Shown here in pieces: positions 18,034-31,500 of a DNA stretch of 64,000 nt. How positions within the stretch are numbered: position 1 is the first letter of the stretch; the number at the start of each line of letters is the position of its first letter. This DNA is from Metapseudomonas resinovorans DSM 21078 (lineage in GTDB: Bacteria > Pseudomonadota > Gammaproteobacteria > Pseudomonadales > Pseudomonadaceae). The position numbers and the translations under genes are program-made. A model generated the notes under the pieces. The model was not told the DNA's origin. It ran no database searches and was given only the letters and a program-made list of their open reading frames with translations. The stretch is taken from positions 62,001 to 126,000 of the forward strand of contig NZ_AUIE01000008.1 of NCBI RefSeq assembly GCF_000423545.1, in the 5' to 3' direction.

Positions 18034-19422
18034 TTACAGGCGTTGCACCGCCGCCTTCAGCGCGCTGGCAAAGCGTTCGGCCACTTCGTCCACCTGCTGG
18101 GCGGTGATGATCAGCGGTGGCAGGAAGCGCACCACACAGCCGTGGCGGCCGCCGAGTTCGAGGATCAGGCCACGCTTGAGGCACTCGTTCTGGATGAACG
18201 AGGCCAGTTTGCCGAACGCCGGCGGGTGGCCGAGGTGGTCGGTGTTGCCGGCCGGGTCGACCACTTCCACGCCGAGCATCAGGCCGCGGCCACGAATGTC
18301 ACCCAGCTGCGGGTAGTCGGACTGCAGGTTTTTCAGGTGGCCGCGCAGGCGCTGGCCCATGGCTTCGGCGTGGGCCGGGATGTTTTCCCGGTCGAGGTAG
18401 CGGATCACCGCCGAGCCTGCAGCCATGGCCATCTGGTTGCCACGGAAGGTGCCGGCGTGGGCGCCCGGTTGCCACTGATCCAGCCAGTCCTGATAGACCA
18501 TCACCGACAAAGGCAGGCTGCCGCCGATGGCCTTGGACAGCACCACCACGTCGGGGACGATGCTGGCGTGTTCGAAGGCGAACATCTTGCCGGTGCGGGC
18601 GAAGCCGCTCTGGATTTCGTCGATGATCAGGGCGATGCCGAGGCGCGCGGTGAGTTCACGCAGGCCGCGCAGCCAGGCGTCCTGGGCCGGGATAACGCCG
18701 CCCTCCCCTTGTACCGCCTCGACGATGATCGCCGCTGGCGGCAGCACACCGCCTTCCGGGTCGGTCAGCAGGTTCTCGATGTAGCGCAGGTTGACCTCAA
18801 CGCCCGCCGCGCCACCCAGGCCGAAGGGGCAGCGGTAGTCATAGGGGAACGGCAGGAACTGCACGTTGTTGTTGAGCAGCGCGCCGAGGGCCTTCTTCGG
18901 CCCCAGGTTGCCCATCAGGCTCAGGGCACCCTGGCTCATGCCGTGGTAGCCGCCCTGGAAGGCCAGTACGGTGCTGCGGCCGGTGGCGGTGCGTACCAGT
19001 TTCAGCGCGGCTTCCACGGCATCGGTACCGGTGGGGCCGCAGAACTGGATTTTCGCCTTCTGGGCGAAGTTCGTCGGCAGCACGGCAAACAGGTCCTGGA
19101 CGAAGGCGTCCTTCACCGGGGTGGTGAGGTCCAGGGTGTGCAGCGGCAGTTCGTCCGCCAGCACCTTCTGGATGGCTTCCACCACCACCGGGTGGTTATG
19201 ACCGAGGGCCAGGGTGCCGGCGCCGGCCAGGCAGTCGATGAAAGTACGGCCTTCGACGTCTTCGACATGGATGCCACGGGCACGCTTGAGGGCCAGGGGA
19301 ATGCGTCGTGGGTAGCTGCGGGCGTTGGATTCCTGCTGCTTCTGGCGTTGCAGCAGCAGGTTTTCCTCGAAGCTGTAGAGGGCTTCGGTTTCGGTGATCA
19401 GTTGCTCTGCGGTGGCTTGCAT
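18034..19422 (-). CDS. pvdH: Diaminobutyrate--2-oxoglutarate aminotransferase (pyoverdine)
   Basis: 462-residue PLP-dependent class III aminotransferase that makes L-2,4-diaminobutyrate, the residue built into the pyoverdine chromophore, from aspartate semialdehyde and glutamate. The [40 protein letters not shown] and [10 protein letters not shown] segments are typical; the Lys in LSKAIGG is the PLP lysine. Length equals PvdH. It lies 107 bases after pvdL on the same strand, separated by an inverted repeat and an extragenic palindrome, so it is probably the distal gene of the pvd operon. Confidence 0.9.
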   Translation of the reverse strand: MQATAEQLITETEALYSFEENLLLQRQKQQESNARSYPRRIPLALKRARGIHVEDVEGRTFIDCLAGAGTLALGHNHPVVVEAIQKVLADELPLHTLDLTTPVKDAFVQDLFAVLPTNFAQKAKIQFCGPTGTDAVEAALKLVRTATGRSTVLAFQGGYHGMSQGALSLMGNLGPKKALGALLNNNVQFLPFPYDYRCPFGLGGAAGVEVNLRYIENLLTDPEGGVLPPAAIIVEAVQGEGGVIPAQDAWLRGLRELTARLGIALIIDEIQSGFARTGKMFAFEHASIVPDVVVLSKAIGGSLPLSVMVYQDWLDQWQPGAHAGTFRGNQMAMAAGSAVIRYLDRENIPAHAEAMGQRLRGHLKNLQSDYPQLGDIRGRGLMLGVEVVDPAGNTDHLGHPPAFGKLASFIQNECLKRGLILELGGRHGCVVRFLPPLIITAQQVDEVAERFASALKAAVQRL

Positions 19423-19454
19423 TGTCGATACCCTTGACTCGTGTTGTTTCGATG

Positions 19455-19528
19455 CGCCGCCGAACTTGTGGTCCGGCGGCGATTGTTTTTCCCCTCACCC
19501 CAACCCTCTCCCGCAAGCGGGAGAGGGG
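19455..19528. repeat. Hairpins between pvdL and pvdH
   Basis: Two inverted repeats in the 107-base gap: GCCGCCG...CCGGCGGC (about 19457-19481), and AACCCTCTCCC GCAAGC GGGAGAGGG (about 19502-19526), the second ending next to the pvdL stop. The latter type also occurs at 45203-45303 and 53207-53228. They may stabilise or partially terminate the pvdL message. Confidence 0.6.
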
Positions 19529-19529
19529 G

Positions 19530-22500
19530 TCAAAGGGCTTCCAGACTCGCCATCAGGTCATCCAGCCGGCTGGCCTTCTGTTCACTGATGGCGCTGTCTT
19601 CCAGCGACTCGATGTAGTGCGCCAGCTCCTCGACCGTGGCGCACTCGAACATGGCCCTCAGCGGCACGTTGCGTTGCAGGGTCTTCTGCACGCGGGAGGC
19701 GATCTGCGTGGCCAGCAGCGAGTGCCCGCCCAATTCGAAGAAGTTGTCGGTGACCCCGACCCGCTCCACCTTGAGCACCTCGCCCCAGATGCCGGCGAGG
19801 GTGCTTTCCAGTTCGCTGCGCGGGGCCTGGAAGGCGCCCTGGGCCTGGCCGATATCCAGTGCCGGGAGGGCCTTGCGGTCGAGCTTGCCGTTGGCGTTGT
19901 GCGGCAGCTCGGACAGGTGCAGCCAGTGCAGCGGCACCATGTACTCGGGCAGCGTGGCCTTGAGCGCTTGCTTGACCCGCTCGCGCAGCGCGGCCACGTC
20001 CACCTGCGGATCGACCGGCACCAGGTAGCCCACCAGTTGCTTGCCGGTGGCGCCCTCCTGCACCGCTACCGCGCCGTCGCGAACCTCGGGGTGTGTATGC
20101 AGCCGCGCCTCAATTTCACCGAGCTCGATACGGAAGCCCCGAATCTTCACCTGGTGATCCACGCGGCCGACGTACTCCAGCACGCCATCGAAGCGGCGCC
20201 GCGCCAGGTCACCGGTGCGGTACAGACGCATCCCCGCTTCACCGAACGGATCAGGCAGGAACACCAGGGCGCTGCGAGCCGGGTCACCCACATAGCCACG
20301 ACCGACGCCCGTGCCGGCAACGCAGAGCTCGCCCACCGCACCCATGGCCACCGGTTGCAGCTCGGCGTCCAGCAGGTAGAGGCGGTTGTTGTCCGTGGGC
20401 GTGCCGATGGGCAGGTAGGCACCTTCGGTGGAGGCCGGGTCGACGCGGAACAACGCCACGTCGTCCGAGCACTCCGCCGGACCGTAGGCGTTCACCAGGC
20501 CGATGGCCGGGTAGCGTTGCAGCCACTGGCGCGCGAGTTCCGGCGGCATGGCTTCGCCGGTGGGCAGCATCCAGCGCAGGCCGGCAAGGTCCATGGCATC
20601 GGAGGCGAGCATGCCCTGGATCAGCGACGGCACGCTCTCCAGGACAGTGATGCCGCGTTCGCGCACATGGGTCAGCAGCGCCAGCGGATCGTGGGCGATG
20701 GCGTTGGGCACGATGTCCACCTGGGCGCCACAGAGCGGCGCGGTGAGGAACTGCCACACGGAGATATCGAAACTCTGCGACGCCGTCTGGGCGATCACGT
20801 CCGCTTCGCTCAGCGACAGGTACGGCACCTTGCTCAACTGATTGTTGAGCATGCCGGCCTGCTCGACCATCACGCCCTTCGGCTGCCCGGTGGAGCCGGA
20901 GGTGAAGATGATGTACGCGAGGTTGCCTGGGCCGCTGTAGATGCCGAGGTCCTGCTCATCGCCCTCGCCCGACTGCAGCGCTTCCCACACCAGCAAACGC
21001 GGACGGTGGGCGCAGTTGAGTTCATCCAGCAGCGCGCGGGCCTGGGCCTCGAAGGCACGGGAGCAGACCAGCGCCGGGGCGCGGCTGCGTTCCAGGATAT
21101 CGACCAGACGCTGTGCCGGATGCGCAGGGTCCAGCGGCAGGTAGCCACCGCCGGCCTTGAAGGCGCCGATCATCATGCCGAGCAGTTCCAGGCTGCGATC
21201 GCCCAGCAGTGCCACTGGCTGGTCGAGACGCACCCCGGCCGCCACCAGGGCGTGGCCCAGGCGGTTGGCGCGGCAGTTCAGTTCCCCGTAGTTCCAGGCC
21301 TCGCCCTGGCAGGTGGCAACGGTCTTGTGCGGGTGCTCCGCCACCTTCGCCTCGAACAGGCGCACATAGCCCTGGTCCAGCGGGTAGGCGCGTTCGGTGC
21401 GGTTGCAGTCTTCGAGCAGGAAGCCTCGCTCCTCCTCACCCAGCAGCGGCAGTTCGGAGAAGTCGCTACCGATGTAGTCGCCCAGGGCCAGCAGCAAGCG
21501 CTTGAAGTCGGCCAGCAGCCTGTCGATGGTCGCTTCCTCGAAGAAACGCTGGTCGTAGGAGAGGTGCAGGCTGAGGTCGTCGCCCGGGTAGCAGACCACC
21601 GTGAGCGGGAAGTTGGTGTGGGTACGGCCGGACTCCGAGCTGGCGGACAGGCTCTGGGCACGGTCCAGCACCGAGACTTCCACCGGTGCGTTCTCGAACA
21701 CGAAGAGGCTGTCGAACAGCGGCTGGCCCTTGGGCAGCTCGCTGCATTCCTGCACCTTCACCAGCGGCAGGTATTCGTACTCGCGCAGCGCCAGGTTGTG
21801 TTCCAGCAGCGATTGCAGCCAGTCGCGCACGCTGCATCGCTCGCCCACGGCTGGCATCGGCACCCGCAGCGGGATGCTGTTGATGAACAGGCCGACGGTG
21901 CGCTGCATTTCCGGCATACCCACCGGGCGCCCGGCCACGGTGACGCCGAACAGCACGTCGCGCTCCCCACCGTAGCGGCGCAGCACCAGGGCCCAGGCCG
22001 CCTGGGCGAAGGTGTTGATGGTGAGCTGGTGACGCTGGGCCAGCTCGCGCAGGCGTGCACCCTCTTCCACCTTCAGGCGGATGATGCGGTCGCCCACCCG
22101 CATGGCGCCGTTGTCACGCAGGAACGGTCGGTCGCTGGGGATGTAGCTGGGCCGCTCGAAGCCGCGCAGGTTGTCACGCCAGAAGTCGGCGGCGGCCTGG
22201 ACGTCCTGCTGTTGCAGCCAGCCGATGTAGTCACGGTAGCGCGGTGGCGTTGGCAACTGCGCTTCGCGGCCCTCGCCCAGCGCACCGTAGATTTCCAGGA
22301 AGTCGCCCATCAGCAGCGAGCGGCACCAGGCATCGATGAGGATGTGGTGGTTGCTCATGATGAACCAGTGGCGCTCGGCACCCAGGCGGATCAGGCGCAG
22401 GCGGAACGGTGCCACCTCCAGCAGATTGAAGCCGGCTTCGCGCTCGGCCTTGAGCAGGTCGCGCAGACGTTGCTCATGATCGTCTTCCGCTTCGGCGCTC

Positions 22501-25500
22501 CAATCCAGCAGCTCGATGGCAGTGGTGCTGCGGCGATGGATGATCTGCTGCATGTTCTCGCCGCTGTTCCACCAGAACGAGGCACGCAAGGCTTCGTGCC
22601 GGTCGACCACGGCGTGCCAGGCGGCGGCGAAGCGCTCGAAGTCGATACCGCTGTTGATGGTGTAGCGGTCCTGCATAAAGTAGATGCCCGAACCCGGCTC
22701 CAGCAGGGTGTGCAGCAACAGGCCTTGCTGCATGGGCGTCAACGGGTAGATGTCGGCGATCTCGCTGGGGGCCAGAGTCAGGCCGTCCAACTGATCCTGG
22801 GAGAGCCTGGCCAGCGGGAAGTCGGACGGCGTGATGCCAGCGACGCCCTCTTCCAGGCAATGGTGCAGCAGCCCTTCCAGCTCGGCCTGGTAGTCCGCCG
22901 CCAGGCGCTCGACGGTGGCCGGGGCGAATACCTGCTCGCTGAAGGTCCAGCGCAGCTGCAACTCGCCGCCGTATACCTGGCCGTCGATGCTCAGCCAGTT
23001 CGGCAGTGGCGCGTCCACGTCATGCTGGGCACCGGCCGGCTCTTCCAGTGGGCGGAACAGCGCATCGGCACCGAAGCTCTGGTCGAACTGACCCAGGTAG
23101 TTGAAAGTGACCCGCGCCTGCGGCAGGGCTTGCAGCGCCTGGCGCAAGGGGGCATCGGCCAGGTAGCGCAGCACGCCGTAGCCGAGCCCTTTGTGCGGCA
23201 CCGCGCGCAGTTGCTCCTTGATCGCCTTGATCGACTCGCCCAGGCCATCAGCCATAGTCAGGCGCAGCGGGTAGGCGCTGGTGAACCAGCCGACGCTGCG
23301 AGTCAGATCGATCTCGTCGAACAGCGCTTCGCGGCCATGACCTTCCAGTTGTACCAGCGCCGAATCGCTGCCGGTCCAGCGGCAGAGCACACGCGCCAGG
23401 GCGGTCAGTAGCAGGTCATTGACCTGGGTGCGATAGGCCGCCGGTGCCTGTTGCAGCAGCGCACGGGTGCGATTCGCGTCCAGCCTCGCGGTTACACTGC
23501 GGACATGCCGCTCGGTGTTTTCTCCCTGGGGGTTGTCACGCGGCGGTTCAACATCGGCACCCTGCAGGTGCGCCTGCCACCAGGCCTGTTCCTCACGCAG
23601 GGACTCGCTGCTGGCGTAGGCCGCCAGGCGCCGGCTCCAGTCGCCCAGGGCGCTGGTCTTGGCGGGCAGGCTCGGTTCGCGATCTTCCGCCAGTTGCCGG
23701 TAGAGGCTCTGCAGGTCTTCCAGCAGCACGCGCCAGGACACCCCATCCACCACCAGGTGGTGGATGGCCAGTAGCAGGCGTTGCTGATCGTCCGGCCCTT
23801 CCGCCAGCACGGCTCGCAGCAGCGGGCCGTGAGTGATATCCAGACTGCGCTGAGCGCTTTCGAACAGCGCCTGGCGTTCAGCCCCGTCCGCTACCCGGCT
23901 GTGCCAGAGAAGCCCTTGCCCTTTTTGCGGAGCGCGGTACTCGGCGCTCCAGGCACCCTCGGTACGGCGGAAGGACAGGCGCAAGGCATCGTGCTGTTCC
24001 AGCAGGCACTCCAGCGCGCGTTCCAGCAGCGCCGGGTCGAGCGCCATGCCGGGCTCCAGCAGCAGCGCCTGGTTCCAGTGGTCCAGTCCGCTGTCACGCC
24101 CGTCGAAGAACCAGTGATGGATCGGCGTCAGCCCGGCCGGACCGCTCAGCGGGCCCTGCTCGATGGCGGCCACGTCCTTGCGCGGTCCGTCCTGGGCGGC
24201 TTCGGCCAGGCTCTGCACGGTCTGGAAGCGGAACAGGTCCTTGGGTGTGAAATGGATGCCCTGTTGCCGCGCGCGGCTGACCACCTGGATGGAGAGGATG
24301 GAGTCGCCACCCAGTTCGAAGAAGTTGTCGTGAATGCCCACCTGGGACAGGTTCAACACCTCGCGCCAGATCTCTGCCAGTTGCTGTTCACGCGGGTTGC
24401 GCGGCGCGGCGTAGGCCTGGCGGCCATGCTCCGGGTCCGGCGCCGGCAGGGCCTTGCGGTCCAGCTTGCCGTTGGCGGTCAGCGGCATGCGCTCCAGCAG
24501 CACCACGTGCGCGGGCACCATGTAGTCGGGCAGCAGCGCCTTGAGTTGGGTCTTGAGCTGTTCGCGGTACGCGGCCTGCCGTTGGGCGTCTGCGCGGGTG
24601 AGGCTCACCTCCTCCGACAGCACGTAGCCCACCAGTTGCTTGCCGCCACTGGCGTCCAGCGCCAGAACCACGGCCTCGCGTACACCCGGCAGGGCTTGCA
24701 GGCGGGCTTCGATCTCGCCAAGTTCGATGCGGAAGCCGCGAATCTTCACCTGATGGTCGATACGGCCGACGTATTCGATCAGGCCGTCGTTGCGCTGGCG
24801 CACCAGGTCGCCGGTGCGGTACATACGACCGCCCTGGCCCCCGAACGGGTCGGCGACGAAGCGTTCGGCAGTCAGGCCGGCACGCTGGTGGTAACCACGG
24901 GCGAGGCCTTCGCCACCTACATAGAGCTCACCGGTGGCACCCGGCGGCACCAGGTTGAGGTCGGCATCCAGCACGTAGAGCGCGCGCGCGCCCACCACCT
25001 TGCCAATGGGCACGCTGCTGGCGCCCGCCTCCAGTTGTTCCGGCGCCAGGCTGGCCAGGGGCATGACCACGGTTTCGGTGGGGCCGTAGGCGTTGAAGAA
25101 GGCTTCCGGGGAGAAGGCCGCACGAATGCCGTGCAGGTACTCCGGGGTAAGCGCCTCGCCACCGGTGATGCACAGCCGCACCGGCAGGCGCTCGCCACGA
25201 CCGCCCAGCCACTGCGCCAACTGGCAGCCGTAGCTCGGGGTGAAACCGAGGATGGTCACACGCTCGTCGCGGATCAGCGCGCAGATCTCTTCCGCGCCCC
25301 ATTGGCCCTGGGCGCGCAACACCACCCGCGCGCCGCATACCAGCGGCGCCAGCAGGCGTTCGCTGGCAGCGTCGAAGTTGATGGAATAGAAGTGCAGCTC
25401 GCAGTCATCGCGGCGCATGCCGAAGTCGGCGACCACGGCCTGCAGGTGCATGGCGATGGCCCCCTGATCCACACCGACGCCCTTGGGCTGGCCGGTGGAG

Positions 25501-28500
25501 CCGGAGGTGTAGATGACGTAGGCCAGATTCTCCGGGCCGCTGCGCAGCGGCAGGTTGTCAGGGGCGTAACCCGCCAGGGCGGCGCTGTCACGCTCCACGC
25601 ACCAGCCGCGAACGCCTTCGGGCAGTTCGCCCAGGGCATCCAGCAGGCCGGCCTGGCCCAGCAACAGGGCGATGCCGCTGTCTTCCACCATGTAGCGCAG
25701 GCGGTCCAGCGGGTATTCCGGGTCCAGCGGCACATAGGCGCCGCCGGCCTTGAGGATGGCCAAGAGGCCAACGACCATTTCCAGCGAACGCTCCAGGGCC
25801 AGGCCCACCCGCACTTCCGGGCCCACGCCCAGTTCCGCCAGGCGTCGAGCCAGCTGGTTGGCGCGGGCATTGAGTTCCGCGTAGCTGAGGTGCTGGCCGG
25901 CGAAGGTCAGCGCCGGCGCGTCAGGAGTGGCCGCGACCTGGCGCTCGAACAGTTGCTGCACAGTCGTATTCAGCGGGTAGGCATCCGCCCCCTGACGGTG
26001 AGCGGCGACCAGCGCGGCATGTTCTTGCTCAGTGAACAGCGGCAACTCGGACAGTCGCGCATCCGGCGTCTCGATCATCGCCCGCAGCAGGTGTTGCCAA
26101 TGCTCGGCCATGCGCGCGATGCGCGGGCGGTCGAACAGGTCGCAGCTGTAGGTCAGGCAGCAACCCAGGCGTTCGTCGAGGTCGGTGACCTCCAGGTTCA
26201 GGTCGAACTTGGTGGCGCGGGCGTCGTTGGCGATGTACTCCAGCTTCAGCCCGGCCACTTCGCGGGTCTGCTGGAATTCCCAGCGCTGCACGTTGCACAT
26301 CACCTGGAACAGGGGGTTGTAGGCGGCGCTGCGCTGGGGTTGCAGGGCTTCTACCAGATGATCGAACGGCAGGTCCTGGTGGGACTGGGCGTCGATGGCC
26401 ACCTGGCGCACCTGCTCCAGCAATTCACGCGCGCTCATCCGGCCCTCGGGCTGCACGCGCAGCACCTGGGTGTTGAGGAAGGCGCCGATCAGCCCCTCGC
26501 TTTCCGGGCGGATGCGGTTGGCCACCGGTGCGCCGATGCGCAGGTCATCCTGGCCGCTGTAGCGATACAGCAGCACGCCCAGTGCGGCGGTCATGGTCAT
26601 GAACATGGTCAGGCCATGCTCGGCGTTGAAGGCGCGCACGCGCGCAGCCAGGCGGTCGTCCAGGTCGAAGCGGAACAGGTCGCCGGCATGGCTCTGCACC
26701 GGCGGGCGCGGACGGTCGCCGGGGATTTCCAGCAGCGGCTGTTCGCCCCCCAGCTGGGCTTTCCAGTAGTCCAGCTGGCGTTGCATCTCGCCGCCTTCCA
26801 GCCACTGGCGGTGCCACTGGCTGTAGTCCAGGTACTGCACCGGCAGGGGTGCCAGCTCCGCTTCGCGGCCTTCGAGTTCGGCGGCGTAGAGTTCGGCCAG
26901 TTCACGGGCGAAGATGTCCATCGCCCAGCCTTCGGTGACGATGTGGTGCAGGGTCACGACCAGGTAATGCAGCTCGGCCTCGGCCTTGACGAGGCACACC
27001 CGCAGCAGCGGACCCCGCTCCAGGTCGAACGGCTGGTGTGCCTCGGCATCGGTGAAGGCCTCCAGACGCGGCTGGAACTCATCGACCGGTAATGCCGAGA
27101 AATCCTCGCGGCGAATGCGCAAGCCACAGTCCTCGGACACCTGCTGCACCGGCACCCCGCCTTCGCTGGGGAAGGTGGTGCGCAGGGTCTCGTGGCGTTT
27201 CACCAGGGCCTGCAGCGCGGCTTCGAAACGGTCGGCCTCCAGCCGGCCGCTCATGCGCGCCACGCCGCCGACGTTGTAGGCCGGGCTGTCCGGTTCCATT
27301 TGCCAGAGGAACCACATGCGCTGCTGGGAGTAGGACAGCGGCAGCGGCTGGCTGCGGTCGACACGGGTAATGGCGCCCTGGCTGTCACGCAGGCCGGCGG
27401 CCAGGGCCGCTTCCACACGGGTGGCGAAAGCGGACAGGCGGCTGGCGTCGAACAGCGCTCGCAACGGGAGTTCGATATCGAAGGCCTGACGGCTGCGGGA
27501 CACGATCTGGGTAGCCAGCAGGGAGTGGCCGCCCAGTTCGAAGAAGTCGTCGTCCAGGCCGACGTTCCCGATGCCCAGCACGTTGCACCAGATGGCAGCC
27601 AGGCGCTGCTCGACCGCGGTCTGCGGCGCCACATGCTCGCGCTGGCGCCACTGGGGTTCGGGCAGGGCCTTGCGCTCCAGCTTGCCGGCCGGGGACAGCG
27701 GCATGGCATCCAGGCGCAGCAGGTGCGCCGGCACCATGTAGTCCGGCAGGGTTTGCTGCAAGGCGTCCTTGAGGCCCGCCAGCAGGTGCGCCTGGTCCTC
27801 GGTATCGGCGACCACGTAGCCCACCAATTGCGGTCCGGCCTGACTGTCTCGAAGGACCACAACCGCCTGGCGTACGCCGGGCTGGGCCAGCAGGCAGGCT
27901 TCGATTTCTTCCAGTTCGATACGGAAACCACGCAGCTTGACCTGCTGGTCGACGCGGCCGAGGTACTCCAGCACGCCGTCGGCGCGCCAGCGCGCCAGGT
28001 CGCCGGTGCGATAGAGGCGCGAACCGCTGCCGTCCGGGTTGGGCACGAAGCGCTCGGCGCTGAGGCCGGCGCGGCCGAGGTAACCACGGGCCAGCCCCGC
28101 CCCACCGATGCACAGCTCACCGGCAACACCCGGCGCGGTGGGCGCCAGGTTGTCGTCCAGCACCAGGCACTGCACATTGCCCAGCGGACGACCGATGGGC
28201 ACCGGAGCGCCCTCGCCCGCCTGGCAGTGCCAGTGGGTGACGTTGATGGTGGTTTCGCTGGGGCCGTAGCGGTTGTGCAACTGCACGGCCGGCAGTTGCT
28301 CGAACACACGGTCGCGAAGCTCCGCCGACAGCGCCTCGCCACCGGAGAACAGCAGGCGCAGGCTGGCGCATTGGGCCAGTTGCGGTTCGTCCACGAAGAG
28401 TTGCAGCAGCGCCGGGACGAAATGCAGCACGGTCACGCCGTGCTCACATACCAACTGGACGATGCGCGCCGGGTCGCGGTGTTCGCCAGGCGCGGCCAGC

Positions 28501-31500
28501 ACCAGGCGGCTGCCGCAGAGCAGCGGCAGGAAGCATTCCCAGACGGACACGTCGAAGCTCACCGGCGCCTTCTGCATGAACACGTCATTCGTGCCGAAGC
28601 CGTAGGTGTCACGCATCCACAGCAGGCGCTCGGAAAGCGCCGCATGGGTCACGCCGACGCCCTTGGGCTTGCCGGTGGAGCCGGAGGTGTAGATCACATA
28701 GGCGAGGTTCTCGCCGTGCAGGTGCAGCGCAGGGGCGGTGTCTGACCAGTGGCCCTCATCGGCAACGTCCAGGTCCAGGCGCCGGACGTTGTCCGGCAGC
28801 TCCACCACGTCCAGGTGGCTCTGGGTCAGCAGCAGCTGGACTCCGCTGTCGGCGACCATAAAGGCCAGGCGCTCGCGGGGGTAGTCCGGGTCCAGCGGGA
28901 TATAGGCGCCGCCCGCCTTGAGGATCGCCAGCAGGCCCACCAGCAGTTCCGGCGAGCGTTCGGCGCAGATGCCAACCCGCACTTCTGGCGCGACGCCCAG
29001 GGCGCGCAGGCGGTTGGCCAGGCGATTGGCACGGGCATTCACTTCACCCAGCGACAGGGCGGGGTTACCCAGCAACAGCGGGCGTTCGCCGCCAGCGGCG
29101 ACCTGCTCGTCGATCAGTTCCGGCAACCAGCGCCGGGCACGTTCACCGGGTGCGCTGCCCCAGAGGGCGAGCCGCGCGCGCTCGGTATCACCCAGCAGTT
29201 GCACGTCGCCAATGGCCAGCTCGGGACGTTCCGCGACCTGCCAGAGCAGGCGCTGGAAGTGGGTGGCCAGACGGGCGATGGTGGCTTCGTCGAACAGCTC
29301 AAGGGCGTAGTCGAACGACAAGCTGATGCGCCCGCGCTCGTCTTCTTCGCTCTGCAGTTGCAGCTCGAACTTGGCCTCGAGGCTGTTCCAGGGAAGCTCC
29401 TCGGCGGACAGGCCGGGCAGGCGTTGCAGCGCACGGTGATCACGCTGCTGGTGGTTGAACAGCACCTGGAACAGGCCACCCTGGGCGCGGGCCTCCGGGA
29501 AGGCTTCCAGCAACTGCTCGAAGGGCAGCGCCTGGTGCCCCTGGGCGCCGAGAACGCGCTGACGGGCCTGGGCCAGCAGCGCATCGAACGGCATGCGGCC
29601 GTCCAGTTCACCGCGCAGCACCAGGGTATTGATGAAGAAGCCGATCAGGCCCTGGCTTTCCAGGCGCGAGCGGTTGGCACTGGGTACGCCGAGGCGGATG
29701 TCCTTCTGCCCGCTGTAGCGGTGCAGCAGCGCTTGCCAACCCGCCAGCAAGAGCATGAACAGGCTCGCGTCGTGGTCGCGAGCGACCTGGTTCAGGCGCT
29801 CGGCCAGGGCCTTGTCGAGGCGAATGCTGTAGCGCCCGGCGCGGTAACGGGCATCCGGCGAGCGCGCCCGGTCGGTGGGCAACAGCAACAGCGGCTGCTC
29901 CTCGCCCAGTTGGGCCTTCCACCAGTCGAACTGGCGCTCGCCCTCGCCTGCCGCCAGCCACTGGTTCTGCCAGGCGGCGAAGTCGGCGTACTGCAGCGGC
30001 AGCGGTTCCAGCGTCGCGTGGTGGCCGAGGCCAAGGGCGCTGTAGAGCCGGGAAAATTCGTCCAACAGCAGGTTCAGGGACCAGCCGTCGGCAATGATGT
30101 GATGCAGCGTCACCAGCAGCAGGTGATCGCGCGCGTCGATGCGCACCAGGCTGACGCGCAGCAGCGGGCCGTTTTCCAGGTCGAAGGGCGTCAGCGCTTC
30201 GGACTCACGAATGGTCTGGGCGCGGGCTTCGGCATCGGGCTGGTCTTCGAGGTCGATCAGGCGCAGCTGGAAGCCACCAGCCGGGTGGATGCGCTGCACG
30301 GGCTGACCATCCAGCTCATGGAAGGTGGTGCGCAGGGATTCGTGGCGTTCCACCAGCAGTTGGAAGCTCTTCTTCAGTGCGACGTTATCCAGGCTACCGC
30401 GCAGGCGCAGCGCACCGGGAATGTTGTAGGCGGCGCTGTGCGGGTCCAGCTGCCAGAGGAACCAGAGGCGGTTCTGGGCGGCGGATTGCGCCAGTGGCTG
30501 GCTGCGGTCAAGACGCGCGATTGCCCCTTGCGCCTGTCCTCCCTCCGCTGCGAGACGCTCCACCCGGTTGGAGAACTCACCCAGGGTGGGCGCTTCAAAG
30601 AGGTGGCGCATTTCCACGGCAACACCCAACTCTTCCCGCAGGCGAGCCATGACCTGCACGGCGCGAATGGAGTTGCCGCCCAGGGCGAAGAAGTTGTCAG
30701 TAGAGCTCAGCTCCGCCACCTCCAGTTGCTCACGCCAGAGCCTGGCCACCAGGCCGTCGGCGGCCGGTGCGGGTTCATCACCCGGCTGGCGGATCGCTTC
30801 GCCCTCGCGGAACAGCGCGTAGTGATCGAGGCTGCCGTCGGCCAGTTGGCTGCGGCAGGCGGAACGCTGCAACTTGCCGCTGGAGGTCTTGGGCAGCGCG
30901 CCGGGGTTGAGCAGCACGACAACGGCCGGGCTTTCCTGATGGGCTTCGGCCACGGCCTGGCGGATCATCTTTACCAGCACATCCGGCGGCACCATCTTCT
31001 GTACGCGACGACCGATCTCGGCGGCGATGCCGATACCCTCATTGCCCTGGTGCTGTACGGCAAAGGCGGCGACGCGGCCCTTGCGCACCACCTCGACTTC
31101 GGTCTCGACGGTGCGCTCGATGTCTTGCGGATAGAGGTTGTGGCCGCGGACGATGAGCATGTCCTTCAGCCGGCCGGTGACGTGCAGCTCGCCTTCCAGC
31201 AGGAAGCCCAGGTCGCCGGTGCGCAGCCAGGTGCGGCCGTCACGTTCGACGAAGGTGCGCGCGCTGGCTTCCGGGTTGTTCCAATAGCCCAGGGCGACGC
31301 TGGCGCCGCTCACCCAGATCTCGCCGACCTGGCCTTCACCCAAGGTGACGCCATCCAGCGGGTCCACCAGCTTGAGTTCGTGTTCCGGCTGCGGGTAACC
31401 GCAGCTGATGGCCGTAGCGCCCACACCGGTCTCGGCGCGGTTGGCGGCCAGGGCGTCGGCGTCCAGCTTACGGACATTGATGCCCTGGCCACGGCGGGCG